In this document: positions 17,968-26,727 of the stretch, one piece after another | How positions within the stretch are numbered: the stretch's first letter is position 1 | Layout: each line of letters begins with the position of its first letter | NCBI RefSeq assembly: GCF_003268005.1 | Contig: NZ_CP014213.1 | Location: 2,625,501 to 2,689,500, forward strand | Direction of reading: 5' to 3' | DNA length: 64,000 nt | Source: Methanosphaera sp. BMS | GTDB lineage: Archaea; Methanobacteriota; Methanobacteria; Methanobacteriales; Methanobacteriaceae | Translations under genes and position numbers: made by a program | The notes under the pieces: model-generated | The model's database searches: none | The model's input: only the letters and a program-made list of their open reading frames with translations | What the model was told of the DNA's origin: nothing

Positions 17968-19314
17968 TTAGTTGTCATAGTATTTGTTGATAATTTCTTC
18001 CGTGTTATCTATATTCTCTTCATTCTTTTTTTCCAAAACTTCAATTATGTATCTTTGCCTATTATCGATTTCATCCAGCACATCCTTGTATGATAATCCC
18101 TTCATCTCCGCTATCCTGTTTAGAACATTGCATGATATTGCCATGAACTCTATCCTGTCCTTTTGTGGGTTGTAGTTGTAGATTTTATTTAACTGCAGAT
18201 TGTCCAACTCCATTCCCGTAACCTCAACAACCTCCGTTATTCGTCGGATGTTTCCTTTCTTATTGTTGTAAAGTCTTTTTTGCATGATTATAAAATCTAT
18301 CGAATTAATCATTATCTTCGGCACATTCATTGGCGGATTGTTTAGCCGGGTTATTGTTTCATGGCTACTGTTTGCATGTAACGTTCCCATTCCTGAATGA
18401 CCCGTATTCAATGCACCAAATAGGGTGTTTGCTTCCTTGCCTCTGACTTCACCGACTATTATCTTATCGGGCCTTTGTCTTAACGAGTTTTTAAGAAGCA
18501 GGTCCATGGTGATTTCGCCCCTGTCTTCTATATTGGGGGGTCTTGTTTCACATCTTATTATGTGCTTGTGATTTATTTGCAATTCCATGGTGTCCTCTAT
18601 TGTTATGATCCGCTCATTGGGGGGTATGAATGAACATAGGCAGTTAAGGGTGGTTGTCTTGCCGGAACCGGTTCCACCTGCAATTATGATATTTGACGAG
18701 TATGTATTCATGCCCTCTATAATCATCCATAGAAATGCCGCCAGGTGTGTTGAAATCGTATTTGTTTCTATCAAATCGAAGATTGTAATGGGCGTCTTTT
18801 TAAATTTCCTGATTGTCAATGTTGGACCGTCGGGTGTAATTGGTGGTATGGTAGCATTTATCCTGCTTCCATCTGGCAGTCTTGCATCCAATAGGGGTGT
18901 TTGTTTATCTATCTTTCTTTGCACCTGGTTTGCTATTTTTTCTATAATCTGTCTTATTTCATTGTTGTTTAACGTTATGTTTGTTATCATCATCCCTTCC
19001 CGTCTATGGTATACATATACTGGATTCTTATCGTTGATAATCATTATCTCCTCCAGGTTGTCATCCTTTAACAGGTCATTGATCTTTCCATATCCCTCGG
19101 AATCCAGTTTCAGCTTCCTTAGTATCTGCTTAATGTCAAGATTGTCATTGTTGGATAGCCGGGCAATAAGCCTTTCATCAATAGTTATGTCGGGATTGTT
19201 TACCTGAAGCTGTATGACTTTGTCCTTGATTGACGTGTATTCTTCTTCATGTTCATTTCTTAAGTTGATGTTTTCTTTTGTTTTGTATGTTTTTATGTTG
19301 TTGTTTTGATTCAT
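17968..19314 (-). CDS. Type II/IV secretion system ATPase (GspE/TadA-like)
   Basis: 448 residues. Walker A IIAGGTGSGKTTTLNCL (about 213-229), Walker B-like PDKIIVGEVRGKEA (about 280-293) and the preceding Asp box RIITIEDTMELQ (about 238-249) are intact. LLDARLPDGSRINATIPPIT (about 140) is the usual N-terminal pocket of CpaF/TadA-type ATPases. The hexameric ATPase drives assembly of pilin-like subunits through the membrane platform protein encoded next in the operon (17087-17938). Start: ATG at 19314, 87 bp from a divergent methyltransferase gene. G-rich codons near the middle make it look slightly less A+T-biased than its neighbours. Confidence 0.9.
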   Translation of the reverse strand: MNQNNNIKTYKTKENINLRNEHEEEYTSIKDKVIQLQVNNPDITIDERLIARLSNNDNLDIKQILRKLKLDSEGYGKINDLLKDDNLEEIMIINDKNPVYVYHRREGMMITNITLNNNEIRQIIEKIANQVQRKIDKQTPLLDARLPDGSRINATIPPITPDGPTLTIRKFKKTPITIFDLIETNTISTHLAAFLWMIIEGMNTYSSNIIIAGGTGSGKTTTLNCLCSFIPPNERIITIEDTMELQINHKHIIRCETRPPNIEDRGEITMDLLLKNSLRQRPDKIIVGEVRGKEANTLFGALNTGHSGMGTLHANSSHETITRLNNPPMNVPKIMINSIDFIIMQKRLYNNKKGNIRRITEVVEVTGMELDNLQLNKIYNYNPQKDRIEFMAISCNVLNRIAEMKGLSYKDVLDEIDNRQRYIIEVLEKKNEENIDNTEEIINKYYDN

Positions 19315-19401
19315 AATGTACTACACATACATAATTATTACTTTCATAATATATTAGTATTACTATTATTTTTATTACCATGAAAAAATAAATATAAAAA
19401 C

Positions 19402-20340
19402 ATGAAATGTCAATGTGAAAAAAGTTGTATAATTGATAAAAGACAACTGCTAAAAAAAACGAATGGATTATACGCTCCCTGCGATGAATGCAACACCAAA
19501 AAACTAAAAAAATCACTGCCCATAACAAGACAGGTCAAAGCGGATAAGATAAATGCCCGCTACGGACTATGTTCAAATTGCAAAAAAAGAAACATAGACT
19601 ACGTGATGGCACACATACTCAAAATACTGATGGACAACAATCTGCAAAGTGATTCGGCATCTATCCGGAAAACCGGAACGCCCCTGATAACACCAGGAGT
19701 ATACCTTGAAAAACAGCCATACCTCTCAGAAAACACACTGATTATCCTCATAGATAACATCGATAAAAAAACGGCACAGATTATCTTAGAAGAAGTTCCT
19801 GAAGTAAAGGGGGTATTGAAGGGCAACATCAACAATACCGTAGGACAAATAACCGAAAAAGATGAAGTATACAACTACGAACTGCTGGCCGGATGCGACA
19901 TTAGATGTGACATTCAGAATACTGATGCCGGAGAGATAATACTATACAAGCAGCAATCAAAGATTCACATTGAATATCCGAAACTTGAGTCTCCGAAGAT
20001 ACTTGAAGTTAAAGAGGCACTGGAAAAATATGACAATCCAAGAGTGATAGATGCAATGTGCGGGCCGGGAACACTGGGAATATATGCACTAAAAAGGAAT
20101 GCCGAACGGGTAATCTTCAATGACATATATAAGGACGCCATAGATAACCTGAAGTTAAACCTTGAAATAAATCAAATAAATCCTGATCAATACGAAATAT
20201 ACAATAAGAATCTTGATGACTTGATAAACCTGGTTGATTCAAAATATGACATAGGATTAATAGATGCATTCCCAAACGTCGATACTGCCGATTATGAAGA
20301 CAAACTAAAAAATATCTGTAAAGATGTAATCATAATCTAA
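19402..20340 (+). CDS. SAM-dependent methyltransferase, class I, with Cys-rich N-terminus
   Basis: 312 residues. The N-terminus has CQCEKSC, CDEC and CSNCKKR pairs (about 3-62), suggesting one or two metal-binding knuckles. The C-terminal half holds a Rossmann methyltransferase core: motif I RVIDAMCGPGTLGIYALK (about 214-231), then the acidic loop IFNDIYKDAIDNLKLNLEIN (about 237-256) and DIGLIDAFPNVDTAD as the motif IV area (about 285-299). The family is conserved in methanogens; I infer RNA as a possible substrate from the layout, but no substrate is known to me. It is divergent from the pilus ATPase gene and its stop overlaps by 4 bp the end of the convergent TctA-like gene. Confidence 0.72.
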   Translation: MKCQCEKSCIIDKRQLLKKTNGLYAPCDECNTKKLKKSLPITRQVKADKINARYGLCSNCKKRNIDYVMAHILKILMDNNLQSDSASIRKTGTPLITPGVYLEKQPYLSENTLIILIDNIDKKTAQIILEEVPEVKGVLKGNINNTVGQITEKDEVYNYELLAGCDIRCDIQNTDAGEIILYKQQSKIHIEYPKLESPKILEVKEALEKYDNPRVIDAMCGPGTLGIYALKRNAERVIFNDIYKDAIDNLKLNLEINQINPDQYEIYNKNLDDLINLVDSKYDIGLIDAFPNVDTADYEDKLKNICKDVIII

Positions 20341-21578
20341 AACAGTCCAAGATACGTGATGATTGATGGGACTATCAAAACACCCATCAGATTACTCTTG
20401 CTGATGTCAAGATAATTGGGAAGTAAACCCAACGCGGTACCTGTAACATAACATATCAATACATATATCAATGGTGCATTTGTAACAACAGAATATGCCA
20501 GCACTATAAATGTAACCAGAACAACCAAAGCGATGTTCAAATTATAATAATTTACATTATTGACCCTCTCGATAACATAATCACCTAATTTTATGGAAAT
20601 GATGCATGACAACGACACGCTAACCAATGCTATGAATATGAAAAAAATCACATGCACCAATTCCAAATTGCTTAAAATATAACTTACATACATGCTAACG
20701 GCACTTCGTGGATTTCCTATCAGATATATCGCTATCAATGAAAAGATCGTATCCGATATGTTAACGCCACTGTTTGTCAGAAGAAAATCCTCGGGAGTGA
20801 TATTTCTATTGAAAGTCAATGTCTGTGCTATGATGCTGCCCTGAGCAGGACCAAGACCCGGAAGCAAGCCTAAAATACAACCCGAAATGCTGCCCGCAAA
20901 TGTTGACTTTATAAGGCGATTGTTGATGTTGATGATTTTATCATTTCTTTGTGGCGGAAGATGTGACTTTTTGGTAATGGAATACAATAATGTGCTGATG
21001 CTGAACAATGCAGATAATATGCATAGCAATGCTGTATTGCCACTTAAATTACTATTCAGGACAAAATAACCCAATATTCCAGATAACAAAAAGATTGCTA
21101 GGCTGTAAAGCCTGTGACTGTTGCTTTTATTTGTAAAATAAATCATCAACGTCATGGTAATGATTAACAGATATGCAATGAATTCCTTTAGAAAGCCGTA
21201 AAGAATTGGCAGAATCATAAACAATAAAGGAAGCAGGATAACTAGGATAATGATTGACAAAAAACCTCCAAAGCTTACAAGTCTTATTGCCTTATGACCT
21301 TCACCCTTAAAAAGTAATCTATGGGCAGGTTGAACGCTTGTGATGGTATCCTCGGTTGACAATCCGAATATCAATGAAGGAATAAATTCAATCATTGCAT
21401 GAACAACCGCAATTGTCACGAAGAATGTGCATAGTGTTATGCTGCTAGTATGGTTTAAGATTAAATCTGATGATGAAAATACGATTATGCCCACAGTATT
21501 TACGTGTAGGCCGGGAGTTAATCCAGTTAAGATTCCAAAAAATATTCCTGTGATGATTGCTAATAAAATTTCTATCAT
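20337..21578 (-). CDS. TctA-family integral membrane protein (archaeal DUF112/COG1784)
   Basis: 413 residues with about ten to twelve predicted membrane helices. The two halves each carry a glycine/proline signature: FFGILTGLTPGLHVNTVGII near the N-terminus (about 13-32) and CILGLLPGLGPAQGSIIAQ near 238-256, typical of the TctA permease of tripartite tricarboxylate transporters. No TctB or TctC partner lies nearby, as is usual for the archaeal COG1784 branch, so substrate and energy coupling are unknown. Its end overlaps the convergent methyltransferase gene by 4 bp. A promoter would be in the 380-bp region to its right. Confidence 0.82.
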   Translation of the reverse strand: MIEILLAIITGIFFGILTGLTPGLHVNTVGIIVFSSSDLILNHTSSITLCTFFVTIAVVHAMIEFIPSLIFGLSTEDTITSVQPAHRLLFKGEGHKAIRLVSFGGFLSIIILVILLPLLFMILPILYGFLKEFIAYLLIITMTLMIYFTNKSNSHRLYSLAIFLLSGILGYFVLNSNLSGNTALLCILSALFSISTLLYSITKKSHLPPQRNDKIININNRLIKSTFAGSISGCILGLLPGLGPAQGSIIAQTLTFNRNITPEDFLLTNSGVNISDTIFSLIAIYLIGNPRSAVSMYVSYILSNLELVHVIFFIFIALVSVSLSCIISIKLGDYVIERVNNVNYYNLNIALVVLVTFIVLAYSVVTNAPLIYVLICYVTGTALGLLPNYLDISKSNLMGVLIVPSIITYLGLF

Positions 21579-21835
21579 AACATACTTAATACTTATTTAT
21601 ACAAAAAGTAATATTTATATTTTATTATTGAAAATATTTTAGAAAAATGGCCATATATGTTTAAATAATTATAAATTTATTTGAGTAATATCATATTTTT
21701 TTTAACATCATATCCTCTTATCAATTCATCTTTTTGGATAATATTCGCATTTCTCATGAATTAATTGAAAAAGGTTGTCGAAAAAAACTGTGTACTGAAA
21801 ATAAGTTGTTTTTTCAAAATTTAATTAATTAATAT

Positions 21836-21903
21836 AAAAAAAGTAGTTTAACAAGAGAGCTATTCAGGTAATAACCCTCTTGATTTCTAGTTATAGTAAA
21901 CTA
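21836..21903 (-). ncRNA. Structured RNA element or terminator after the EF1beta gene
   Basis: On the minus strand, 57 bp past the EF1beta stop, TAGTTTA/TAAACTA (21897-21903 with 21844-21850) closes an inner stem of 13 positions (21852-21864 with 21870-21882; two mismatches; 5-nt loop). Seven T follow directly. This is far more structured than other gene ends here. It may be an elaborate terminator or a small stable RNA processed from the transcript. Confidence 0.5.
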
Positions 21904-21959
21904 GTCGTGTTTCAAGTGTATATTTCTTGACGTAATGACTTTAATATAAGTTTTCGAAC

Positions 21960-22226
21960 TTACATTAATCTTCTTACATCAGTAACTTCTACACTAGCAA
22001 CGCCATCTAAATCTGCTATTGCTTTTTCTGCTGGTTCAGTTCCACCTTCACCATCATCCACTACAATAGTCACATTTAATGCTACTAATCCAAATCCGAT
22101 AGGTTCTTCTTCAATTCTTTCAAATTCTTCTTCACCTACGGCACCCTGGATGCTTGATTTTAATGCTTCTAAGTCTACATCCGGACTTTCAGGCATTACT
22201 TTTAATATTCCTGCTACGTCAGACAT
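21960..22226 (-). CDS. ef1b: Translation elongation factor 1-beta (aEF-1beta)
   Basis: 88 residues from the chosen start. MSDVAGILKVMPESPDVDLE, a central EEPIGFGLVALNVTIVVDD and the ending DLDGVASVEVTDVRRLM match the small archaeal nucleotide-exchange factor for EF-1alpha, which reloads it with GTP. ATG at 22226 is chosen because AGGTGAT sits just upstream; a GTG three codons earlier lies inside that ribosome site. The zinc-ribbon gene is 52 bp upstream in the same orientation, a pairing often seen in archaea, so it is probably the last gene of the ycaO-pth2-mfnE-zinc ribbon operon. A strong stem-loop with a T-run follows. Confidence 0.93.
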   Translation of the reverse strand: MSDVAGILKVMPESPDVDLEALKSSIQGAVGEEEFERIEEEPIGFGLVALNVTIVVDDGEGGTEPAEKAIADLDGVASVEVTDVRRLM

Positions 22227-22278
22227 TAATATCACCTAATATATTTTTTTTTATTTTATTCTATCATTTAAAGTTAAT

Positions 22279-22443
22279 CTAAGGTCCTTTAAATCCACAT
22301 TCACATGTGTATTCATGTCCAAAGGTTCTGCATTTAGGACATCTGTATATGTCTGCATCACATTCAGGACAGTAGAATTTTACATATTCATCGATTGGTG
22401 AGATTTCTTGTTTACAAGAAGTACAAATCATTTTTTCTGCCAT
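22279..22443 (-). CDS. Small archaeal zinc-ribbon protein (54 aa)
   Basis: 54 residues, starting [20 protein letters not shown], with four CxxC or CxC pairs (CTSC, CPEC, CPKC, CEC) that could bind two zinc ions, and ending CGFKGP. It is the widespread archaeal two-zinc-finger protein found next to EF1beta genes; its role is thought to be linked to translation or regulation but is not established. The Shine-Dalgarno GGAGGTAA contains the TAA stop codon of the upstream mfnE gene, so translation of the two is probably coupled. The gene is short and easily missed in annotation. Assignment is by Cys pattern and neighbourhood. Confidence 0.88.
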   Translation of the reverse strand: MAEKMICTSCKQEISPIDEYVKFYCPECDADIYRCPKCRTFGHEYTCECGFKGP

Positions 22444-22449
22444 ACTGTT

Positions 22450-23097
22450 TTACCTCCTTATATGTGTATTTATTGTATGAAAACCATTTAAGTGACATAG
22501 TACTCTCTCTGGGTAGATACCATTCATCACAAAACAGTCTAAATTATATTTAATTAATAATTTTGGTAAGCATTTATCCACAGAAGTTTCTTCAAAAATT
22601 AATAGTTCATTAGCACTTATACTTTTTATAAGATTTTTGTCATTTGAGAAAATGTTACCTCTATATATACCATCTACATTTGTTAATATTAATAGTTTGG
22701 CATTTAGTCTATGTGCAAAGTAACATGCAATTGAATCGGATGTTATGTTCCATGAATGTTTTAGCGGGTCTTCACTCTTCAATATTTCAAAACTTAATAA
22801 TAAAGGTATCTTGCCGTCATCATGAACCTTTTTGATATCCTCTAGTTTGGTGATAGGTTGAATGTGTTTATTTCTGCTGGCTATCAACTCTCCAATAATG
22901 TCCATACATTTAATTGCACTCCAATGCATAACATCATCGGAAAAATCATATTCATCATTATATTCCCTTAGCTTATTTGCAAAGTCCCCTCCGCCATTGA
23001 TAAGCACTATTTTTTCATTGGATTTGGCCAGGTATTCGCATAGCCTATCGGTATGCTCTGGAAATAAACTGCCACCAATTTTTACTACCGTCAGCAT
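22450..23097 (-). CDS. mfnE: Amino acid kinase family; [5-(aminomethyl)furan-3-yl]methyl phosphate kinase (methanofuran pathway)
   Basis: 215 residues. VVKIGGSLFPEHTDRL (about 4-19) and VLINGGGDFANKLREY (about 31-46) are the two glycine loops of the amino acid kinase fold, and TSDSIACYFAHRLNAKLLIL (about 119-138) is the nucleotide side. The length and the MHWSAIKCMD segment fit MfnE, which phosphorylates the aminomethylfuran phosphate to a diphosphate for coupling in methanofuran synthesis. ATG at 23097 (MLTVVKIGG) is chosen over the ATG at 23106, which directly follows the pth2 stop, because the family starts just before VKIGG. It lies in an operon with pth2 upstream and the zinc-ribbon gene downstream. 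Confidence 0.78.
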   Translation of the reverse strand: MLTVVKIGGSLFPEHTDRLCEYLAKSNEKIVLINGGGDFANKLREYNDEYDFSDDVMHWSAIKCMDIIGELIASRNKHIQPITKLEDIKKVHDDGKIPLLLSFEILKSEDPLKHSWNITSDSIACYFAHRLNAKLLILTNVDGIYRGNIFSNDKNLIKSISANELLIFEETSVDKCLPKLLIKYNLDCFVMNGIYPERVLCHLNGFHTINTHIRR

Positions 23098-23106
23098 TAA
23101 AATCAT

Positions 23107-23445
23107 CTATAATAGTTTTAAGTGTCCCGTCAGTTCATCAAGTTTATCATCGGGGTATGGGCCGACACCGACACATGTCTTGGTATTGGATTCTATCTGT
23201 GTATGTCCGGCATCTGTTATCAGTGCACATGGAATTCCTTCAAATTTGATTTTTCCATATAACTCCAGTAAATCTTTTTCGGACGGTACTTTCAGGACTA
23301 CCTTTTTCTGGCCGGTTAATTCCCATTTTCTTATGCGTAATTTGTCAGCCTTCTTGTATGCTGCCAGGCAGGCATGACATGCTTGTGCGGCAATTTTTCC
23401 CTTGCCCATCTTCAAATCAGTTCTCATTAATATTACTTGTTTCAT
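23107..23445 (-). CDS. pth2: Peptidyl-tRNA hydrolase 2
   Basis: 112 residues. [31 protein letters not shown] and the end PYPDDKLDELTGHLKLL are the Pth2 signature found in archaea and eukaryotes: a first basic/glycine loop, a Gln-Ala-Cys-His helix and an ITDAGHTQI segment with catalytic Asp. The enzyme cleaves the ester between peptide and tRNA on stalled peptidyl-tRNAs, recycling tRNA in the cytoplasm. Its start overlaps the end of the YcaO gene by 4 bp, and mfnE begins right after its stop, so the three are translationally coupled. Confidence 0.95.
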   Translation of the reverse strand: MKQVILMRTDLKMGKGKIAAQACHACLAAYKKADKLRIRKWELTGQKKVVLKVPSEKDLLELYGKIKFEGIPCALITDAGHTQIESNTKTCVGVGPYPDDKLDELTGHLKLL

Positions 23446-24644
23446 ATTAAACTTCCCATTATCGGATCTTTTTGTTTCAATCTATTTCCTATTCGTGACG
23501 TGTCTACGCTATACACTTCCATCTGTGGTATGATGACACGGACAACAGGGATATCTATGTCCCTTGTTAGGTTTACATAGTATGCATCGGTAATGCCCGA
23601 TTTTTCAAGTAATCTCATTGTTATGTCAATATCCTCTTTAAATGAATCTGATGACCTGTCGGGTATGTCCTCCAGGTTGATTGTCTTCTCGGACTTTCTA
23701 AACCAGTGTTTGTTGAGTCTTTTCATCCGTTCATATCCCGTTTGACGTAGCAGATTTGCTCTTGTAGTATCCTCACGTGTTCCATGTATCTGCGTAGCCC
23801 TGCTTTGAGCCACTTCTGTTATTGCTCTTATTGCCGCTATATCCGGGTCCAGGTGTGTTCCAATACCCAGCGTTAATAATGCTGGATCTTTCAGTGTCAA
23901 ATCCTCCGATACTGCTGCTATTGTAGGTATCTGATTTTCTATAGTCAAGTCAAGTAGTTTTATGGAGACATTATTGTTTTCGAATTTCTCCAGTAATTCC
24001 AGGATATATTCGTTATCCGTATTTTCACAGTTGATTTCGGCTTTATCCTCCTTGAATACTTCAAAAAAGCTCCAGGCATCCCTTTCAACCACTTCCATCA
24101 GTCCATGAAATATAGCTTCTTCCAATGCGTTTCCCGAGGCCAGACCATTTGTATTTGATAAGTGTATATGATGCACTCCCTTTGAATTATATGGATGATA
24201 AACGGCATTTGATGGAACATACACTTCCTTTTGTGTCTTTATGGAAGTTGCCTTGGTCCATTCAATCTCTTCATCATGATAAGAATCCTTCGGAAGAATC
24301 AATTCTTCAGGATCAATACAATCAGCCGGATTATATCTTTTTATTATGTTTTCATCCGTTTCCTGTTGTTCGGCAGAATATCTTTCGATTGCTTCCATTA
24401 TTGAGGATACCTTTGCATGAATGTCTGTCGGACCTTTGCCGGCGTATACGCTAACTGCACCTTCTTCTGCCAGTGGCCTTACGGATGTATAGACTGGTAT
24501 GTTTAGTCTGTCAAGATGGGTTATCTTGCTTGTTCTTGTAAGACCTATATCCATTGTGATATCCGATATTTTATCCAATGTCTCTTCTGGTAGATTGGTC
24601 CGATGTGTTGATTTCTTATATTTAATTGGAGCCTCGTTTAACAT
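23442..24644 (-). CDS. YcaO-domain protein, methanogenesis marker 1 (probable McrA thioglycine formation)
   Basis: 400 residues from ATG at 24644; a TTG nine bases earlier is less likely. YcaO-type ATP-binding segments are seen: [16 protein letters not shown] (about 83-98), [20 protein letters not shown] (about 173-192) and [20 protein letters not shown] (about 275-294). The C-terminal part is short, without the Pro-rich tail of azoline cyclases. In methanogens the YcaO of this type (methanogenesis marker 1) works with TfuA to thioamidate a glycine of methyl-coenzyme M reductase. No tfuA gene is in the window. The gene is first in a likely five-gene minus-strand operon. Confidence 0.85.
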   Translation of the reverse strand: MLNEAPIKYKKSTHRTNLPEETLDKISDITMDIGLTRTSKITHLDRLNIPVYTSVRPLAEEGAVSVYAGKGPTDIHAKVSSIMEAIERYSAEQQETDENIIKRYNPADCIDPEELILPKDSYHDEEIEWTKATSIKTQKEVYVPSNAVYHPYNSKGVHHIHLSNTNGLASGNALEEAIFHGLMEVVERDAWSFFEVFKEDKAEINCENTDNEYILELLEKFENNNVSIKLLDLTIENQIPTIAAVSEDLTLKDPALLTLGIGTHLDPDIAAIRAITEVAQSRATQIHGTREDTTRANLLRQTGYERMKRLNKHWFRKSEKTINLEDIPDRSSDSFKEDIDITMRLLEKSGITDAYYVNLTRDIDIPVVRVIIPQMEVYSVDTSRIGNRLKQKDPIMGSLI

Positions 24645-24779
24645 ATAAATCAATATCTATTTTTTTAATTTTTTTCTTTTGTTTATTAATTACTATCTTT
24701 ATCGTTGATTGTTGATAAAACTTTTTAGACAACCGGGTTGTGATGTCAAAAGGTGTGATGATTTTTCATATATGTCCTA

Positions 24780-24799
24780 TTGTTCACGTGCATGAACAA
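24780..24799. repeat. Inverted repeat TTGTTCA-N6-TGAACAA
   Basis: Perfect 7-bp arms at 24780-24786 and 24793-24799, 136 bp upstream of the ycaO start and 29 bp past the M50 stop. It could be an operator for the ycaO operon or a processing hairpin. On the minus strand six T precede rather than follow it, which argues against an intrinsic terminator. Confidence 0.35.
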
Positions 24800-24827
24800 A
24801 AAATAATTAAAAAAATTAAAGGGGGGT

Positions 24828-25451
24828 TTAGTGGATATAAGCAGATAGTGTTAATAATCCGGATATTACAATACTTATAAGCCATATCGGTAGGTTCCAA
24901 CTTATAACCTTAGAACCATCAAGTGGTGGTATTGGAAGTAGGTTAAACAATGCTAGGAAACTGTTGATGTTAAATCCTATCACTGATAAGAAATATAGAT
25001 AAACCATCATATCAATGTTGGAAAGTGTGACAAGTGGTTGAATTGATATTTGGATACCTAAGAATATCAACGCTAATATTATATTTACAATAGGCCCTGC
25101 TATTGATATCTTACCATTTTCCTCCTCGCTTATAATGCCGGTGGGAGAACCAATCATAACGGCTCCGGGTGCAAAGAATAAAAAGCCCATTAAGGCTGTT
25201 ACTATTCCCAGCATAAGTCCTTTGTCTGATCTTCTAAACTCTGCATAAAATCCATATTTCTGTGCAACAAACTTATGGCCCAATTCATGCAATACGAAAC
25301 CCAATCCTACCGTAACAAATGCTATTGGTATGAATAATAATAATTTATCCACTGTAATGTTGGGTCTACTGTACATAAATGAAATAATCAATGTAAGAAC
25401 AATGATGGATATGGATAAGTCTATTTTTTCCTGCTTTGAAAATTTGTTCAT
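24828..25451 (-). CDS. Site-2 protease-like membrane metalloprotease (M50 family)
   Basis: 207 residues with about six membrane helices. The zinc motif HELGH (about 52-56, in FVLHELGHKFVAQKYGF) and the second M50 motif with the third ligand, NLLPIPPLDGSK (about 172-183), are both intact. S2P-type proteases cut substrate proteins inside the membrane. This compact form without PDZ or CBS domains is common in archaea, and its substrate is unknown. The start ATG at 25451 has CGGAGAG upstream. The M24 peptidase gene is divergent, 131 bp away. It appears monocistronic, ending in T-rich sequence. Confidence 0.88.
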   Translation of the reverse strand: MNKFSKQEKIDLSISIIVLTLIISFMYSRPNITVDKLLLFIPIAFVTVGLGFVLHELGHKFVAQKYGFYAEFRRSDKGLMLGIVTALMGFLFFAPGAVMIGSPTGIISEEENGKISIAGPIVNIILALIFLGIQISIQPLVTLSNIDMMVYLYFLSVIGFNINSFLALFNLLPIPPLDGSKVISWNLPIWLISIVISGLLTLSAYIH

Positions 25452-25582
25452 TTAATTTTCTCTCCGTTTATTATTATCATTAATATTATTGTATATGGAT
25501 ATTTATATATTTATTAGTTTAAATAAGTATTAATGATGATTAGCATATTTCTAATAGGAAAATAAATAGGCTGTGACTACTT

Positions 25583-26584
25583 ATGAAAAATAACGAATTA
25601 ATAACAAAATTAAATGAAGACAACATAGATTCAATGTTTGTATATAAGCCAGAAAACATCAAATATATATCCGATTTTTATCCATCAAGCTTCGCATATT
25701 TAATCATAACTGATGAACCAGTATTATACGTAAACAGTATAGACAAGGAGGATGCTTCAAACCTATCACAGGTGGAAGTAAGGGATGTTAAGAAATTAAG
25801 CCAAATCAAAGAGGAACTAACGGGTAAAATAGCCGTTGAAGAGTCACTTGAGTTTTCCATGGCAAAGTATTTGAGTGATAATTTGAATGACTTAAGCGTC
25901 TCGGGTGTAATCGAGGATTTAAGAAAGACAAAGACTGATGAGGAAATCACCAAGATAAAAAATTCCATAGCGATAGCCGAAAATGCCATAGGGGAAATAG
26001 ACTTTACAAGTACTGAAAAGTATGCGGCTGCCACGCTTGAGTTTGACATGACAATCAACGGCTCCATAAAACCTGCATTTGATACCATCGTTGCATCAGG
26101 TAAACGTTCAAGCATGCCTCATTCTGTCACGTCAATGAATCGCGTTGAAACTCCTATCGTTGTTGATTGGGGAGCAAAGTATGATCATTACTGCTCTGAT
26201 ATAACAAGAACATTCATTGACAGCGAACGTCAGGAGGAAATATGGAATATTGTATTGGAAGCTCAGACGGCGGCTATAAAAACTATTTGTCCCGGTGTTG
26301 AAATATCCGAGGTTGATAAGGCTGCAAGGGATGTTATAACGGAGTATGGTTATGGTGAATACTTCATTCACAGTACCGGTCATGGATTCGGGTTGGACAT
26401 TCATGAGAATCCTAATGTTTCAAAGAATTCAAATGGTGTTCTTGAAGAGAATATGGTTATCACAGCAGAACCTGGTATTTATATTCCAGGGGAGTTTGGT
26501 GTCCGAATAGAGGATGATATTCTTGTTAAAAAGAATCCTAAGCAGTTAACTACATTGGATAAGAAGTTGGACTTCCTGTTATGA
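25583..26584 (+). CDS. M24-family aminopeptidase (Xaa-Pro dipeptidase/aminopeptidase type)
   Basis: 333 residues. An N-terminal creatinase-like domain (1-110) precedes the pita-bread catalytic domain. Metal ligands are visible in order: VDWGAKYDHYCSDITRTF (two Asp, about 193-210), HSTGHGFGLDIHE (His, about 262-274), VITAEPGIYIPG (Glu, about 292-303) and GVRIEDD (Glu, about 306-312). All five binuclear-metal positions are intact. The family removes N-terminal residues before proline or splits X-Pro dipeptides in the cytoplasm; the exact specificity is uncertain. The start ATG at 25583 follows GGCTGTGACTACTT, a weak ribosome site. The gene stands alone. Confidence 0.9.
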   Translation: MKNNELITKLNEDNIDSMFVYKPENIKYISDFYPSSFAYLIITDEPVLYVNSIDKEDASNLSQVEVRDVKKLSQIKEELTGKIAVEESLEFSMAKYLSDNLNDLSVSGVIEDLRKTKTDEEITKIKNSIAIAENAIGEIDFTSTEKYAAATLEFDMTINGSIKPAFDTIVASGKRSSMPHSVTSMNRVETPIVVDWGAKYDHYCSDITRTFIDSERQEEIWNIVLEAQTAAIKTICPGVEISEVDKAARDVITEYGYGEYFIHSTGHGFGLDIHENPNVSKNSNGVLEENMVITAEPGIYIPGEFGVRIEDDILVKKNPKQLTTLDKKLDFLL

Positions 26585-26727
26585 ACTTCTTTTTTTTAAC
26601 TTTTTTTCAATCATTTGTTTGATATTGTTTCATAATTATGCAAATATATTAATTATTATCATATACTCTTTTCATATTGTTGAAAATTATTTAAATAATA
26701 ACAGTCATAATTAATAGTAATAACATT

